DNA from: Pedobacter aquatilis | GTDB lineage: Bacteria > Bacteroidota > Bacteroidia > Sphingobacteriales > Sphingobacteriaceae | Direction of reading: 5' to 3' | DNA: 64,000 nucleotides | Assembly (NCBI RefSeq): GCF_030409415.1 | Contig: NZ_JAUFPW010000036.1 | Coordinates: 1 to 64,000, forward strand | Shown: piece after piece, positions 25,886 through 35,955 of the stretch | Position numbering within the stretch: position 1 is the first letter of the stretch | Layout of the letters: each line of letters starts with the position of its first letter | Made by a program: the position numbers and the translations under genes | The notes under the pieces: generated by a model | The model's database searches: none | What the model saw: the letters and a program-made list of their open reading frames with translations, nothing else | What the model was told of the DNA's origin: nothing

Positions 25886-28447
25886 TTACAAACGGGTTTT
25901 CAAGGACAATGTCGGATAAAAGCCTTCATTTGAATATCCAGCCGTCAAATTAATTAGCGCAGAAGATGCCGGGGCGAAATAAAGTCCAGCTCCAACTCCA
26001 TGGTGCATGCGGTCGCTATGTTCCCCTCTTACCCAAACCCTGCCAAGATCATATTGTGCATGGAACCCAAATTCTCCCGGGAGAATGTAGCTCAAAAACT
26101 CTCCCATTTTTATCCTGATCGCTGCATTGTTGAATGCGCTGTAATCACCTGCAAAACGGAAGTTTCTATAGCCGGTTAAATTCTCATTCCCCCCAAGATA
26201 CGGCAACTGAAAAAATAATGGTCGTCCTGCACTAAGCCCCGCGCCTATGCGATTGCTAAAGACAACGGTACCGTTATTATCCAGTTTGGTAAAAAATGTA
26301 AAATCTAAATTCAGTATTCCGGCTCGCCTGGTGGATTGTCCGAGTCCGGTCAATAATTCGAGCGTTGACTTAAAGAGTGTTCCCGACCGGGTCAGAACTG
26401 CCCTGTCCCTGTTATCGATATGCAGTTGGAATGAGGCGCCGATCTGAAATTTACGTGGATTGAAAAGTAAATCGGAATTATTCTGCGTTAAATAACCATT
26501 TATGAATTTTTCATTGTTTTTTGAATCTGAATAATAAAAATATTGAAACATCGGCCCGAATAAAAAGTGATGATTAGCCCAACGCTTCCTCATCGAAACC
26601 TTTAAGGTATATAAGTCGAATCGCGCACGATAGAAGCTGATGGGTGCCTCATTCCGGTTAAACATACTTTCATTCCCGGAGCCAAAATAATTACGTGTAT
26701 TATTCGGGGCATTTAGTTTCAAATCGATAAGTAGATCATTGTTTTTAATAGCGTGCAGCCACTCACCCAAATATTGCAGGCTAAAAGCTGAAGTATTCCA
26801 TGCATATAATGCTGAAAGTGAATGGGTGCTTGAGAAGGGCTGTTTCCTAAAACCAGGGACTGTAAATCTGTGAATGATACCGATCATTGTACCATCGTCT
26901 ATGTTAAAACCAAAGTTGGCCAGGGTCAGTTTTCGAGAATAAAGATCAGTAGCGAGATAGGTAAAATTAGCCGTATCCTTTGATAATCTGGCGGTCAGAT
27001 CATTGCGGGTACCAATTATGCGATCCTGAGGATTTCCATAATAGACTAAAGACTTACCATTCCATCGAACATTCAAGGTTTTTGTATCGGATCCACCAAC
27101 CAAACGGACCTTAATCTTTGAATGATCAGACATCAGAAAAACACTGTCCTTTCCTTCCCGTAGAAAGATGCGCAATTCCTTAGTAATTTCCGGCTTAAAT
27201 TCTCGTTGTAGGATTGGCACTGATTGAAGTCCCCCCATGCCATGGCCAGACACCTTTAGCTGTATATTTCCATTACTTTTCTCTACCAGAGAGACCAATT
27301 CGTCCTTATCACTGAGCGGCACATCCACGATCCTGTTTAAGAATAGATAATATTGATCCATTAAACCAGGCAGAGATTCTCGCCGCTTCTTCATCTGCGA
27401 TAGTATCTGCGAGATGCTTTCCGGGTCGCTCGAATCGGGAAGCCTGAGTAATGCCTTTGCAAGTAATGAGTCTGTCATGGTTGAACAAAATTCCCTAACG
27501 GTATTTTTCCAATCCGCCTGACTGACTCCTGAAAATATCTGCGAGTTTAGATTTCTGCCTTCCCATAAAAACCAGTTAATATCTTTAATATCTCGTTCAT
27601 AACCCTGCATCATTGGCAATAACCAGCTGGACTGGGCGAGCCGTTGCACAATACCATCCGAACGGTAAAATACCTGATCCCGGTCACGTGGTACCGGCGA
27701 GTACATTGTGCCACCCGCATCTATGTGTATGGCCCATCGCCATTGATCCTCGTGCCTATCCCAGTCACCGATTAACACATCCAACGCCTTGGCCTTTAAA
27801 TAGGTTTCCCAGTCTACCCGGTTGCGATAGCTTTTGGCTACCTGCTTTAGCATTTTCGCTGTATTATCTGATTTACCTATGGGTTCCCGCTCTTCCAGAA
27901 GACATAATGTATTGGCAAAATCCTTTTCGTAAATGCCTAACCCAGCTTCTTGGGCGACAATGCCGATCACGGGATTACTATGGGGTATGCCCGCGGCTTG
28001 CGCCAAGACGGGTACAACAAGGGCTCCGAAAGGATGCTGAGCGGACATGTTATCTTCTAAAATTCCCAATAGAAATGTTTCCCTGAGTTGAACTGGAAGT
28101 AAGACTGCAGGAAACTTCTGTACCGATCTCAGGGTCCATTCCTTACCTGCGGTGTCCTTCAACCTTAGCGTCCTGGACTGATTTCCCCCACCGGCTTGAA
28201 TAGCGGTAAGTCCACCGGATATTTGGGACAGCCGGATTACAGGCACACTGACAGGACGGGCATAATCTTTCCGATAGTTCTCGCCAAAAACTTTTCGGTG
28301 CAGCCTGCCCACACTATCATATTTTTTAAGAGGGATTATCGTAACTGAATCCAGCTCCAGATTCTGGCCTTTCACTATGGGTGAGGTTGAAAGAATAGCG
28401 AGAATATAGAGGACATGTAATCTGATATTGATGGTTAACTTTATCAT
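25886..28447 (-). CDS. outer membrane BamA-type barrel with kinase-like N-terminal domain
   Basis: The 853-residue protein has a signal peptide, a ~430-residue soluble part and a C-terminal ~400-residue barrel of the BamA/TamA (surface antigen D15) type, with features such as LPYLGGNENLTGYRNFRF and a last strand LSLKTRL. The soluble part contains a Gly-rich segment (GGGNQSRTLRL), a possible Lys (RSVQK, residues 107-111), D-x-LIGDWDRHEDQW (223-236) and PRDRDQ (253-258). This series resembles the catalytic series of HipA/Fam20/CotH-type atypical kinases, where NxDRHxxN and a metal-binding Asp recur. Whether it phosphorylates anything is unknown; related fusions occur in other Bacteroidota. Confidence 0.82.
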   Translation of the reverse strand: MIKLTINIRLHVLYILAILSTSPIVKGQNLELDSVTIIPLKKYDSVGRLHRKVFGENYRKDYARPVSVPVIRLSQISGGLTAIQAGGGNQSRTLRLKDTAGKEWTLRSVQKFPAVLLPVQLRETFLLGILEDNMSAQHPFGALVVPVLAQAAGIPHSNPVIGIVAQEAGLGIYEKDFANTLCLLEEREPIGKSDNTAKMLKQVAKSYRNRVDWETYLKAKALDVLIGDWDRHEDQWRWAIHIDAGGTMYSPVPRDRDQVFYRSDGIVQRLAQSSWLLPMMQGYERDIKDINWFLWEGRNLNSQIFSGVSQADWKNTVREFCSTMTDSLLAKALLRLPDSSDPESISQILSQMKKRRESLPGLMDQYYLFLNRIVDVPLSDKDELVSLVEKSNGNIQLKVSGHGMGGLQSVPILQREFKPEITKELRIFLREGKDSVFLMSDHSKIKVRLVGGSDTKTLNVRWNGKSLVYYGNPQDRIIGTRNDLTARLSKDTANFTYLATDLYSRKLTLANFGFNIDDGTMIGIIHRFTVPGFRKQPFSSTHSLSALYAWNTSAFSLQYLGEWLHAIKNNDLLIDLKLNAPNNTRNYFGSGNESMFNRNEAPISFYRARFDLYTLKVSMRKRWANHHFLFGPMFQYFYYSDSKNNEKFINGYLTQNNSDLLFNPRKFQIGASFQLHIDNRDRAVLTRSGTLFKSTLELLTGLGQSTRRAGILNLDFTFFTKLDNNGTVVFSNRIGAGLSAGRPLFFQLPYLGGNENLTGYRNFRFAGDYSAFNNAAIRIKMGEFLSYILPGEFGFHAQYDLGRVWVRGEHSDRMHHGVGAGLYFAPASSALINLTAGYSNEGFYPTLSLKTRL

Positions 28448-28650
28448 TCTATAAAGGTTATTTTCGAGTAAATGAAGTTCAGACTATAGCGGAATAATAT
28501 GAAATAATGATTTTCATAAATGCTATCATTTTATTTATAGATCCAGACAGACTACACGCTATTTATTATAATTCTGATAAATGCTATTACTGGTGTTTTG
28601 CCAGGTTTCCTCTGGCTATTCCTTAATTTGAAAAACCAAAGCGCCGAACT

Positions 28651-30915
28651 ATGTTTATGAAAATTTTTAATCTGCTGATGCTGTTTATTTTCTCAAGCAT
28701 TACTGTAGCTGCGCAAAACAGCCGACTGGAAGAACTTTCCATATCACAGTTAAAACTGAAGCTGGCAAGGCAAAACACAGACACGACGGCAATAAATTTA
28801 AAAATTGCCTTGGGCAGGGTGCTATTGCTGAAACCAGGTAGTGGAAGTGCTGAGATAGATTCAGCCATAAGGCTTTGCGCGGATGCCGGCGCAACCAGTA
28901 GCAGAATCGGTTATAGAAGAGGGTTCATTAACTCAATTTTGCTCAACGCACTTGCATTGAACAAACGAAATGAACCGGATGCCGGTTTGAGCCTGGCGCG
29001 AGAGGCGCTAGCGTATTCCACTAAAGTACAGGATTTAACCGGGATTGCAGAATCTTATATCGTAATCGGCCAGCACTATTCAATATCCAAACCAGAGGAA
29101 CTGATTATAAGAATGAACTACTATCGAAAAGCGAGTTCGATTTTCAGAAAAACCCGGAACTTGTACCGTCTTGCCTCTTCCCTGCAGGGTGATGCAGAAA
29201 TGTTGCTATTAAACAGACAGCACATGGAAGCAATAAAAATACTTTTTGAGGCAATCAACGTTAATAAGACAATCGGAAATAAGTCTATTCAGGGAATATA
29301 CTGGCTTATCGGCCGGACATTAAATGAACTTGGCGATCTTCCCAGCGCATTGAAGTACTCTCTTCTTGCCCTTAAACATGCAAAGATGGTTAAGGATACA
29401 ACCTTGACAGTTGCCAGTATAAATTTTACTACTTCAAGCGTCTATACTTATATGAAAGATTATAAGCAGGCGATTCCCTATGCTATGAAAGCCCTGGAAA
29501 TTGCCCGGCATTATAATGATTCTGACTATATATTTACCATATCTGTTTCTGCTGCTTTCAACTATTCTAGGGTGAATAAACTGCAAGAGTCGCTGAAGTT
29601 ATTGCGGAATATTTGGCCGCTTGCAAAAAATGATGCCGATTCACTTCACATTATGACCTACTTTCTGGGAAGCCTTAACCATGCAAAAAAATATAAGCAG
29701 GCGGCATTATATGCGGATGAAGTGACGCGGCTGCTAAAAAAGTTACCTCCGGATAATTTTAATAATAGAATTACAGCATATAATTTTCTTGCCTCCTATT
29801 ATATTGACACCCGGCAGATAAAGCGAGCCTACGAATATGCAGAGGCCTACGAAGCTGTTGTCAGGTCTTTCAATTTCCCTATAGGCGTCAGGTCAGTTGA
29901 AAACATGTATTTTAAGCTTGATTCGTTACAAGGCAACTACCAATCCGCTATTAAACATCACCTACTAGCCCAGGGAATCAAGGATTCGATAGATAATGTG
30001 ACTAAAGCCTATCAGGTATCGCTTTTGCAGATTGAAAACGATACGGAGAAAAAGAATAATGATATTGATACACTTACCAAAGCGGGACAGCTTAAGGACG
30101 CTGCATTGAAACGTACGAAATTAATCCAGAAAGGCATCATTAGCGGCGCAGTTTTACTGGCCATAATTACTGCACTTATCTTTAGCCGATATCAACTTAA
30201 ACAAAGAACCAACCAGAAACTTGAAGAAAATCAGCGCGAATTGGATCAGAAAAATAGCTATCTGGAAAGGCTGAATACCGAACATGAGAAGTTGTTGAAA
30301 GAGAAAGAGTGGTTAATCAAAGAAGTGCATCACCGGGTCAAGAATAATCTCCAGATGGTAACAAGCTTACTAAGTTCGCAAACCACATATCTTGATAATG
30401 ATGCGGCGATTTTAGCTGTAAATGACAGTTTACGCAGGATGCAGGCTATGTCAATGATTCACCAGAAGTTGTATCAGGATGATAACGTATCAACGATATT
30501 TATGCCAGAATATATTGATGAACTTATTCATTACCTTCGTGACAGTTTTGATGATAAGCACAGGATTATTTTTAATCAGAATATCGAAAGCTTGAATTTG
30601 GATGTCACGCAGGCAATTCCTTTGGGTCTTATCTTAACGGAGAGTATAGTAAATTCCATAAAATACGCATTCCTGAACAGCAAAGCAGGAATTGTCGATA
30701 TTTCATTAGGACAAGACGGAACTGACCATCTATTGCTCTTCATCGCCGACAACGGAAGCGGATTACCCGAAGGCATAGACAAATCCCCCTTGAATTCCCT
30801 AGGTTTAGATTTAATGCAAGGACTTGCCAGACAGTTGAAAGGTACATTTGAGATTAAAAATAACAATGGCGTCCAAATAAAAATCAGATTTTTACACCCA
30901 AAAAAAACTATTTAG
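28651..30915 (+). CDS. TPR-sensor histidine kinase, HisKA_2 type
   Basis: The 754-residue protein has a signal peptide (MFMKIFNLLMLFIFSSITVAAQ), about 440 residues of TPR-like helical pairs in the periplasm, one transmembrane helix near 494-512 (GAVLLAIITALIFSRY), a short coiled coil, the HisKA_2 box EVHHRVKNNLQ (His560/His561) and an ATPase domain with N-box LTESIVNSIKYAF and DNGSGLP. It is 16 bases from the NtrC-type regulator gene on the same strand, which is therefore its likely partner. A close paralogue lies at 33192-35492. The input is presumably a protein or peptide bound by the TPRs. Confidence 0.9.
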   Translation: MFMKIFNLLMLFIFSSITVAAQNSRLEELSISQLKLKLARQNTDTTAINLKIALGRVLLLKPGSGSAEIDSAIRLCADAGATSSRIGYRRGFINSILLNALALNKRNEPDAGLSLAREALAYSTKVQDLTGIAESYIVIGQHYSISKPEELIIRMNYYRKASSIFRKTRNLYRLASSLQGDAEMLLLNRQHMEAIKILFEAINVNKTIGNKSIQGIYWLIGRTLNELGDLPSALKYSLLALKHAKMVKDTTLTVASINFTTSSVYTYMKDYKQAIPYAMKALEIARHYNDSDYIFTISVSAAFNYSRVNKLQESLKLLRNIWPLAKNDADSLHIMTYFLGSLNHAKKYKQAALYADEVTRLLKKLPPDNFNNRITAYNFLASYYIDTRQIKRAYEYAEAYEAVVRSFNFPIGVRSVENMYFKLDSLQGNYQSAIKHHLLAQGIKDSIDNVTKAYQVSLLQIENDTEKKNNDIDTLTKAGQLKDAALKRTKLIQKGIISGAVLLAIITALIFSRYQLKQRTNQKLEENQRELDQKNSYLERLNTEHEKLLKEKEWLIKEVHHRVKNNLQMVTSLLSSQTTYLDNDAAILAVNDSLRRMQAMSMIHQKLYQDDNVSTIFMPEYIDELIHYLRDSFDDKHRIIFNQNIESLNLDVTQAIPLGLILTESIVNSIKYAFLNSKAGIVDISLGQDGTDHLLLFIADNGSGLPEGIDKSPLNSLGLDLMQGLARQLKGTFEIKNNNGVQIKIRFLHPKKTI

Positions 30916-30931
30916 TTAAATTTATATTTAT

Positions 30932-32896
30932 ATGGCAAAGAAAGTGCTTATCGTTGAGGATGAATATGTCGTTGCGAATAATCTTCGTTTAATATTAGCA
31001 AAAGCAGGTTATAGCATAGTCGGCATTGCAATATCTGTTGAGGATGCGCTGGAACATATGGAGAAGCAGAAGCCTGATATTGTCGTACTTGACATCATGC
31101 TTAATGGTGAACGTTCTGGAATTGATTTAGCAAAAACTTTAACTGCACAGCATATCGCTTTCGTTTATCTTTCGGCTAATTCCAACCAGACGATATTAGA
31201 AGAAGCAAAAAAAACAGACCCATATGGTTTTTTGGTTAAACCATTTCGGGAAAAAGACCTAATTGTCACACTGGATATTGCCTGGTACCGGCAGAAAAAC
31301 AGTGTCGAGGCCAGGCTTTTACAAGAAGTATCTTTACAAAAACAACTATTGGATATTAGTAATGGCAAATCTGAGGCAAAGCAAAAATTATTGGAAGTTA
31401 GTCAGGCGATAAGAACGTTTATTCCTTTCGATTTAATTGTTACCCGAGCTGACTCAGACAGTGGCTATGTAAATTGTGGCTATCTGAGAACGGGTTTCAG
31501 CGAATACGAATTTATTACTGAAGCTGATTTAATGGACTCTGCGAGCCCGAAAGCGCCTCTGGGAAAAAAAACAGGCAGCACAGTAAAAAAGCCAGATAGC
31601 TTTCAGCCTAATGCAGACAACCTGGAGTTCATCCGAAATTCGACGGTAGCTAATAAAAAGATTTGGATGGATTATTTCAAAATGGAATCTAGCCTGAACT
31701 TCAGGTTAAAGATCGTTACCGGAACAGAATTCTCCTACAATTTCTACAGTCGGCAAAGGGAATTATATACCGAGAAACACGCAGGTGTATTGAAACTCTT
31801 CACCAAATGCCTGACTAACGTTACCGAGAAAATGTTCCATCCCGAAATACCTTTTGCCAGCGAAACTTTGAAGGAATACGCCAATACTGGATCAGAATAT
31901 CCTGAGCGTCCTGAATTCAATGGTATAATTGGCCGCGACTCCTTATTACTTGCCGCCCTGGATCTAACCATCCAGGTTGCGCCTTACAACACATCAGTTT
32001 TGATACTGGGCGAAAGTGGGACGGGTAAAGAAAAAATTGCAAGGGCCGTTCATCAACTATCACCACGAAGAGACCAGCCCTTTATTCAAGTGAACTGCGG
32101 GGCAATACCTTCATCTCTTATAGAATCGGAACTTTTTGGACATGAAATGGGTGCATTTACAGGTGCAACCGAAAAAAGAAAAGGAAAGTTTGAACTTGCC
32201 AGCGGGGGAACCATATTTTTAGACGAGATTGGAGAGCTGCCGCTGGATATGCAGGTTAAATTACTCAGGGTACTACAGGAAAAAGAAATAAGTGCTGTTG
32301 GCGGTAATATACCTTTTAAAGTGGATGTACGAATAGTGGCAGCTACGAACCGAAATCTGGAAAAAGAAGTTGCTGAGGGAAAATTTAGACTGGACTTATA
32401 TTATAGGCTGAACATATTTCCAATTACAATTGCTCCTTTGAGGGAGCGAAAAAGTGATATTCCGGCTTTGGTGAGTTTCTTTGTTAATAAATTCTGTAGA
32501 GAGTTCAATAGGCCCATTCCTGAAGTTGATGAGTCAATGATGCAACAATTGTTGGGGTACCAATGGCCTGGTAATGTTCGGGAACTGGAAAATATAATTG
32601 AGCGTTCTGTTATATTGAATGAGGGAAAAAATAAATTAACTTTAAAGCAGCCACTGACGGACAACTCAATCAGCAATCCTCCTAAAAGTTCAATTGAAAC
32701 ATTGGATGATGTTAAGCAGATGCAGATGGAAACAGAACGGTCCCATTTGATAGCGGTACTCAAGATAGCGAAAGGCAGAATAAGGGGGCAGAATGGTGCT
32801 GCAGAATTACTCAAAATTAAACCTACAACACTGGAATCGAAATTATTGAAATTGAACATCCGGCGGCAGGATTATCTTCCATCCCAGGATTCGTAA
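30932..32896 (+). CDS. NtrC-type response regulator (REC-GAF-like-AAA-Fis)
   Basis: The 654-residue protein has a receiver domain (Asp54 in VVLDIML), a ~180-residue middle region that resembles a GAF fold, a sigma-54 AAA+ domain with GESGTGKE (360-367), GAFTGA (407-412) and GGTIFLDEIGELP, and a C-terminal Fis-type helix-turn-helix (GAAELLKIKPTTLESKL). The intact GAFTGA loop means it should open sigma-54 promoters. It is co-transcribed with the TPR kinase before it. I found no convincing sigma-54 promoter in the flanking intergenic stretches, so its targets are elsewhere or unrecognised. Confidence 0.92.
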   Translation: MAKKVLIVEDEYVVANNLRLILAKAGYSIVGIAISVEDALEHMEKQKPDIVVLDIMLNGERSGIDLAKTLTAQHIAFVYLSANSNQTILEEAKKTDPYGFLVKPFREKDLIVTLDIAWYRQKNSVEARLLQEVSLQKQLLDISNGKSEAKQKLLEVSQAIRTFIPFDLIVTRADSDSGYVNCGYLRTGFSEYEFITEADLMDSASPKAPLGKKTGSTVKKPDSFQPNADNLEFIRNSTVANKKIWMDYFKMESSLNFRLKIVTGTEFSYNFYSRQRELYTEKHAGVLKLFTKCLTNVTEKMFHPEIPFASETLKEYANTGSEYPERPEFNGIIGRDSLLLAALDLTIQVAPYNTSVLILGESGTGKEKIARAVHQLSPRRDQPFIQVNCGAIPSSLIESELFGHEMGAFTGATEKRKGKFELASGGTIFLDEIGELPLDMQVKLLRVLQEKEISAVGGNIPFKVDVRIVAATNRNLEKEVAEGKFRLDLYYRLNIFPITIAPLRERKSDIPALVSFFVNKFCREFNRPIPEVDESMMQQLLGYQWPGNVRELENIIERSVILNEGKNKLTLKQPLTDNSISNPPKSSIETLDDVKQMQMETERSHLIAVLKIAKGRIRGQNGAAELLKIKPTTLESKLLKLNIRRQDYLPSQDS

Positions 32897-33191
32897 AGTC
32901 AACACGCTAAGAAATTCAGTAAATGATCTTTGAAAAATTTTATAGACCCCAATTGATAGAAATGGCCGGGCCGGAGGGTTGTAAACTTGAATCAAAATGT
33001 TGTTATATCCCACTTATCTCAAAAGTATATCTGGCTTTGAAATACTAATGAATTTTGAAATCTGTATTAATAATAACCTCAACGGCCTGTAAATTCGACT
33101 TAGCGGTTTTGGTTAGCCGCATTAACTTCCCTAATAAAAAAAGCCGCCAACACCATTGTTCGGAAATCCATTAGTATTGCATTTCCAGCTT

Positions 33192-35492
33192 TTATTGTGT
33201 ACCCGCCAACTCGTTAGCTAAACCACCATATTCAAGCTGGGATGCCGATTTTAATGGAAATCTAAGGGATATGGTCAACCCGTTTTTATTTTTAAGCTGA
33301 AGTGATCCGCCGAGCTGCGCCGTTAATCCTTCTAAAAGATTGATCCCAAGCGTATTCACGTTCGACATGTCAAAATTCATGGGCATTCCTACACCGTCAT
33401 CACTGATTTCTACCTCTACAAACTGATTTACTTTTTTAACACAAATCGTTATCGTGCCTTGTTGGTGATTAGGGAATGCATATTTTAAAGCATTGGTCAC
33501 CATTTCGTTTAAAATTATACCTATGGGTATGGCCTGTGAAACATCAAGCATAAAATCGTCAACCTCGCACAGTATCTCAATGTTATTGATATCATTACCT
33601 AAAAAGTCGTAGAAGGAATCGACTAGTTCATTGATGTATAAAAAGATACTGATCTGAGTAATATTATCTGTTTTATACAATTGATCATGGATAAGGGCAA
33701 TCGAGCGAACCCTGCTCTGGCTATCTAAAATTGCCTGCTGGGCGCTTTCACTGGACAAATAGACAGATTTGGAGGCCAGCAGATTCATTACAATCTGCAA
33801 ATTATTTTTAACCCTATGATTTACTTCCTTCAAAAGTAGATCTTTTTCACCTAAAAGCTGGTTTTTGTAGGATACCAGATGCTTAAGGGCATCATTCTGC
33901 TTATCAATTTCCAACTTTTGTGTTAATAACATGGCATTGTTTTTCTGCTTCAGCCGGTACCTGCTAAAAATTAGGGCTGTTACAACAAACAGCACAATTA
34001 TGCCTCCAACCGCCACACGTTGCATAAGCTCCACTCGCTTCATTTTGATATCTTTGATCAGTGCATCCTTTGTAAGCAGTTCGATATGCCGGTTTCTCTC
34101 CATTGCCTCATTTTCTATGCTAAGAAGAGATATCTGATATGCTTTTGAAACATTATCAATGGAATCCTTAATCGCTTTTTCTTTTTGAAAATGCGCCAGG
34201 GCAGACTTTTTATCTCCTTTTATTGAGACCAGCTGATAATACCTATATTCGGCAGTCTGAACACCTCTGGCATAATTTAATTTGTGTGCTAATTGAGCAT
34301 GTAACTCTGTATGTTGATAAGCCTTATTAACTTTCCCTGTCTCGGTGTAGAAATAGGCGAGCACATTATGAACGTTCATAATGTGCTGAATGTTCTCAGG
34401 GAAGATTTTTGGCAATAAACGCTCCAGTTCATTTACATATACTGTGGCGCGCTGAAACTGTTTAGCATAAGTCAGTGTATTGATATACTCTATCTTTAGC
34501 GCTATATTTTTTAAAAAACCACCTGGACGGCCATTAATTTCATCCAGTACAGCTAAAGCTTTGGAAATTTGCTTGGTGTGTGTATAGGCCGATGCAAGTT
34601 GGTAGCCCCCTTCACGTACGAAGCCCTCATGATTATACTTTTTGGCAATTCTGATTACTTCTTTAGAATAAGGTAACGAACGGTAATAATCCTGTTTCTT
34701 AATGTAACTGGATGCAATGGTTAAATTGATTACACATACCTGGGCAGTGGTGTCATTAACCTTTCTGGCGGTTTCTAGGGCTCTCAAGCTGTATTTTAGG
34801 GCATTATCATAGTCTCCTAATCTAAAGGAATTTCTACCGATATTCCAGTAAATCCCTTCTACAGTTCTTAAGCTCACTCCTTTTCCCAAATTTAATGCTT
34901 CAAAAAGAAATCTCAGGGCTTCTGTAGTCCGGTCAGCCTGGAAGAGCATGTCGGCATTAACCGTTAACATATCTGCAAGGGAATGGATATTCTTATTTTT
35001 CCTGAATATGGCAATGGCTTTATCATTAACCCATATTCGGGTACGTAGCTCGGCTGGTGAATTCGTGTTATACTGCTTTGATAGCAAATGGTATGACCTC
35101 GCCTCTCCATCGCTATTCTGATTCTGACGGGAAAAGGAAAGGGCACGCTCAGCGAGTTTTACTCCTTCCTTATACTTCCCACGATCATACAAGGTTTCCA
35201 CCTCCAATAGCATTGCATTAATAATTCCATAATGGTAATTGAGCCGACGGCTGAGTGTTTGGGCTTGATTAGCAAAGTTGATTGCCGAATCAACATCTCG
35301 TTGTCCCTTGGTAGGCATCAATAGCATCAAATGTCCGGAGGCTAGCTGTAATTTCACTTTAGTCGTATCCTCCTTGGCGGTAGCAAGTTTTTGCCGCAAT
35401 ACAGGCATGGGAAGTTCGTCCAGCTCACTTGTTTGAGCATTAGCCAATGTGGCCCCAAAAAACAGAATAATATATAAAATCGCTCGTTTCAT
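33192..35492 (-). CDS. second TPR-sensor histidine kinase, HisKA_2 type
   Basis: A 766-residue paralogue of the kinase at 28651 with the same layout: signal peptide (MKRAILYIILFFGATLANAQ), TPR-like repeats, transmembrane helix (VAVGGIIVLFVVTALIFSRY), coiled coil, HisKA_2 box EVNHRVKNNLQ and an ATPase domain with LNEMVTNALKYAFP and DDGVGMP. The start at 35492 gives a clean signal peptide; sixty in-frame codons upstream have no coding character. It converges on the regulator gene and has no regulator of its own nearby, so both kinases may feed the same NtrC-type protein. Confidence 0.9.
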   Translation of the reverse strand: MKRAILYIILFFGATLANAQTSELDELPMPVLRQKLATAKEDTTKVKLQLASGHLMLLMPTKGQRDVDSAINFANQAQTLSRRLNYHYGIINAMLLEVETLYDRGKYKEGVKLAERALSFSRQNQNSDGEARSYHLLSKQYNTNSPAELRTRIWVNDKAIAIFRKNKNIHSLADMLTVNADMLFQADRTTEALRFLFEALNLGKGVSLRTVEGIYWNIGRNSFRLGDYDNALKYSLRALETARKVNDTTAQVCVINLTIASSYIKKQDYYRSLPYSKEVIRIAKKYNHEGFVREGGYQLASAYTHTKQISKALAVLDEINGRPGGFLKNIALKIEYINTLTYAKQFQRATVYVNELERLLPKIFPENIQHIMNVHNVLAYFYTETGKVNKAYQHTELHAQLAHKLNYARGVQTAEYRYYQLVSIKGDKKSALAHFQKEKAIKDSIDNVSKAYQISLLSIENEAMERNRHIELLTKDALIKDIKMKRVELMQRVAVGGIIVLFVVTALIFSRYRLKQKNNAMLLTQKLEIDKQNDALKHLVSYKNQLLGEKDLLLKEVNHRVKNNLQIVMNLLASKSVYLSSESAQQAILDSQSRVRSIALIHDQLYKTDNITQISIFLYINELVDSFYDFLGNDINNIEILCEVDDFMLDVSQAIPIGIILNEMVTNALKYAFPNHQQGTITICVKKVNQFVEVEISDDGVGMPMNFDMSNVNTLGINLLEGLTAQLGGSLQLKNKNGLTISLRFPLKSASQLEYGGLANELAGTQ

Positions 35493-35955
35493 ATAATTCA
35501 ACTCGAACATTTTAAATTTAAACCATAAAGATATTAAATAAGCGCCAAGATTTATAGGTACGCATTTATTCAGTCGATGTCGTTTGAAATAAAACCAAAA
35601 AATTTGGTTCAAATTCAACATTTCCTTTGTATATGATTGAAAAACTCTTTCGGACGCAACAATCAGAATCACAAAAAGAGGAATGTTCCAATGATTGAAT
35701 ATAGGTGTTAATGAGGCGGAGATTTCGGGTTCATTTGATAAAGTGATGCCTTGCCGGATTGACCAGTCTAAAATAAGAAATGATTAATCTTTATTAATCT
35801 GTTGAGATGGTTAGTTTATTCCAAATACACCGACTCTATATTCCGAAATGAGTTAAATCATTCCGGGCTAAATCTCCCATATTTACTAGTTCAGTTTATT
35901 TGGCCCCATCATCGCAACGAAATGACTGAACTAATTTACTGATATTTTACCTATG
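35493..35955. other. intergenic region upstream of second TPR kinase
   Basis: About 460 bases that hold the promoter of the minus-strand kinase. The first part is an open frame continuous with the kinase but non-coding in character. Nothing else is recognised. Confidence 0.45.

Noticed and set aside
27613..28086. 157-codon plus-strand frame inside the barrel-protein gene
   Set aside because: It is rich in His, Pro, Trp and Cys, as expected of an antisense shadow of the large minus-strand gene.
32897..33191. Possible sigma-54 promoter near the NtrC-type regulator
   Set aside because: A TGGC word occurs near 32960, but the required GC element at correct spacing is absent.
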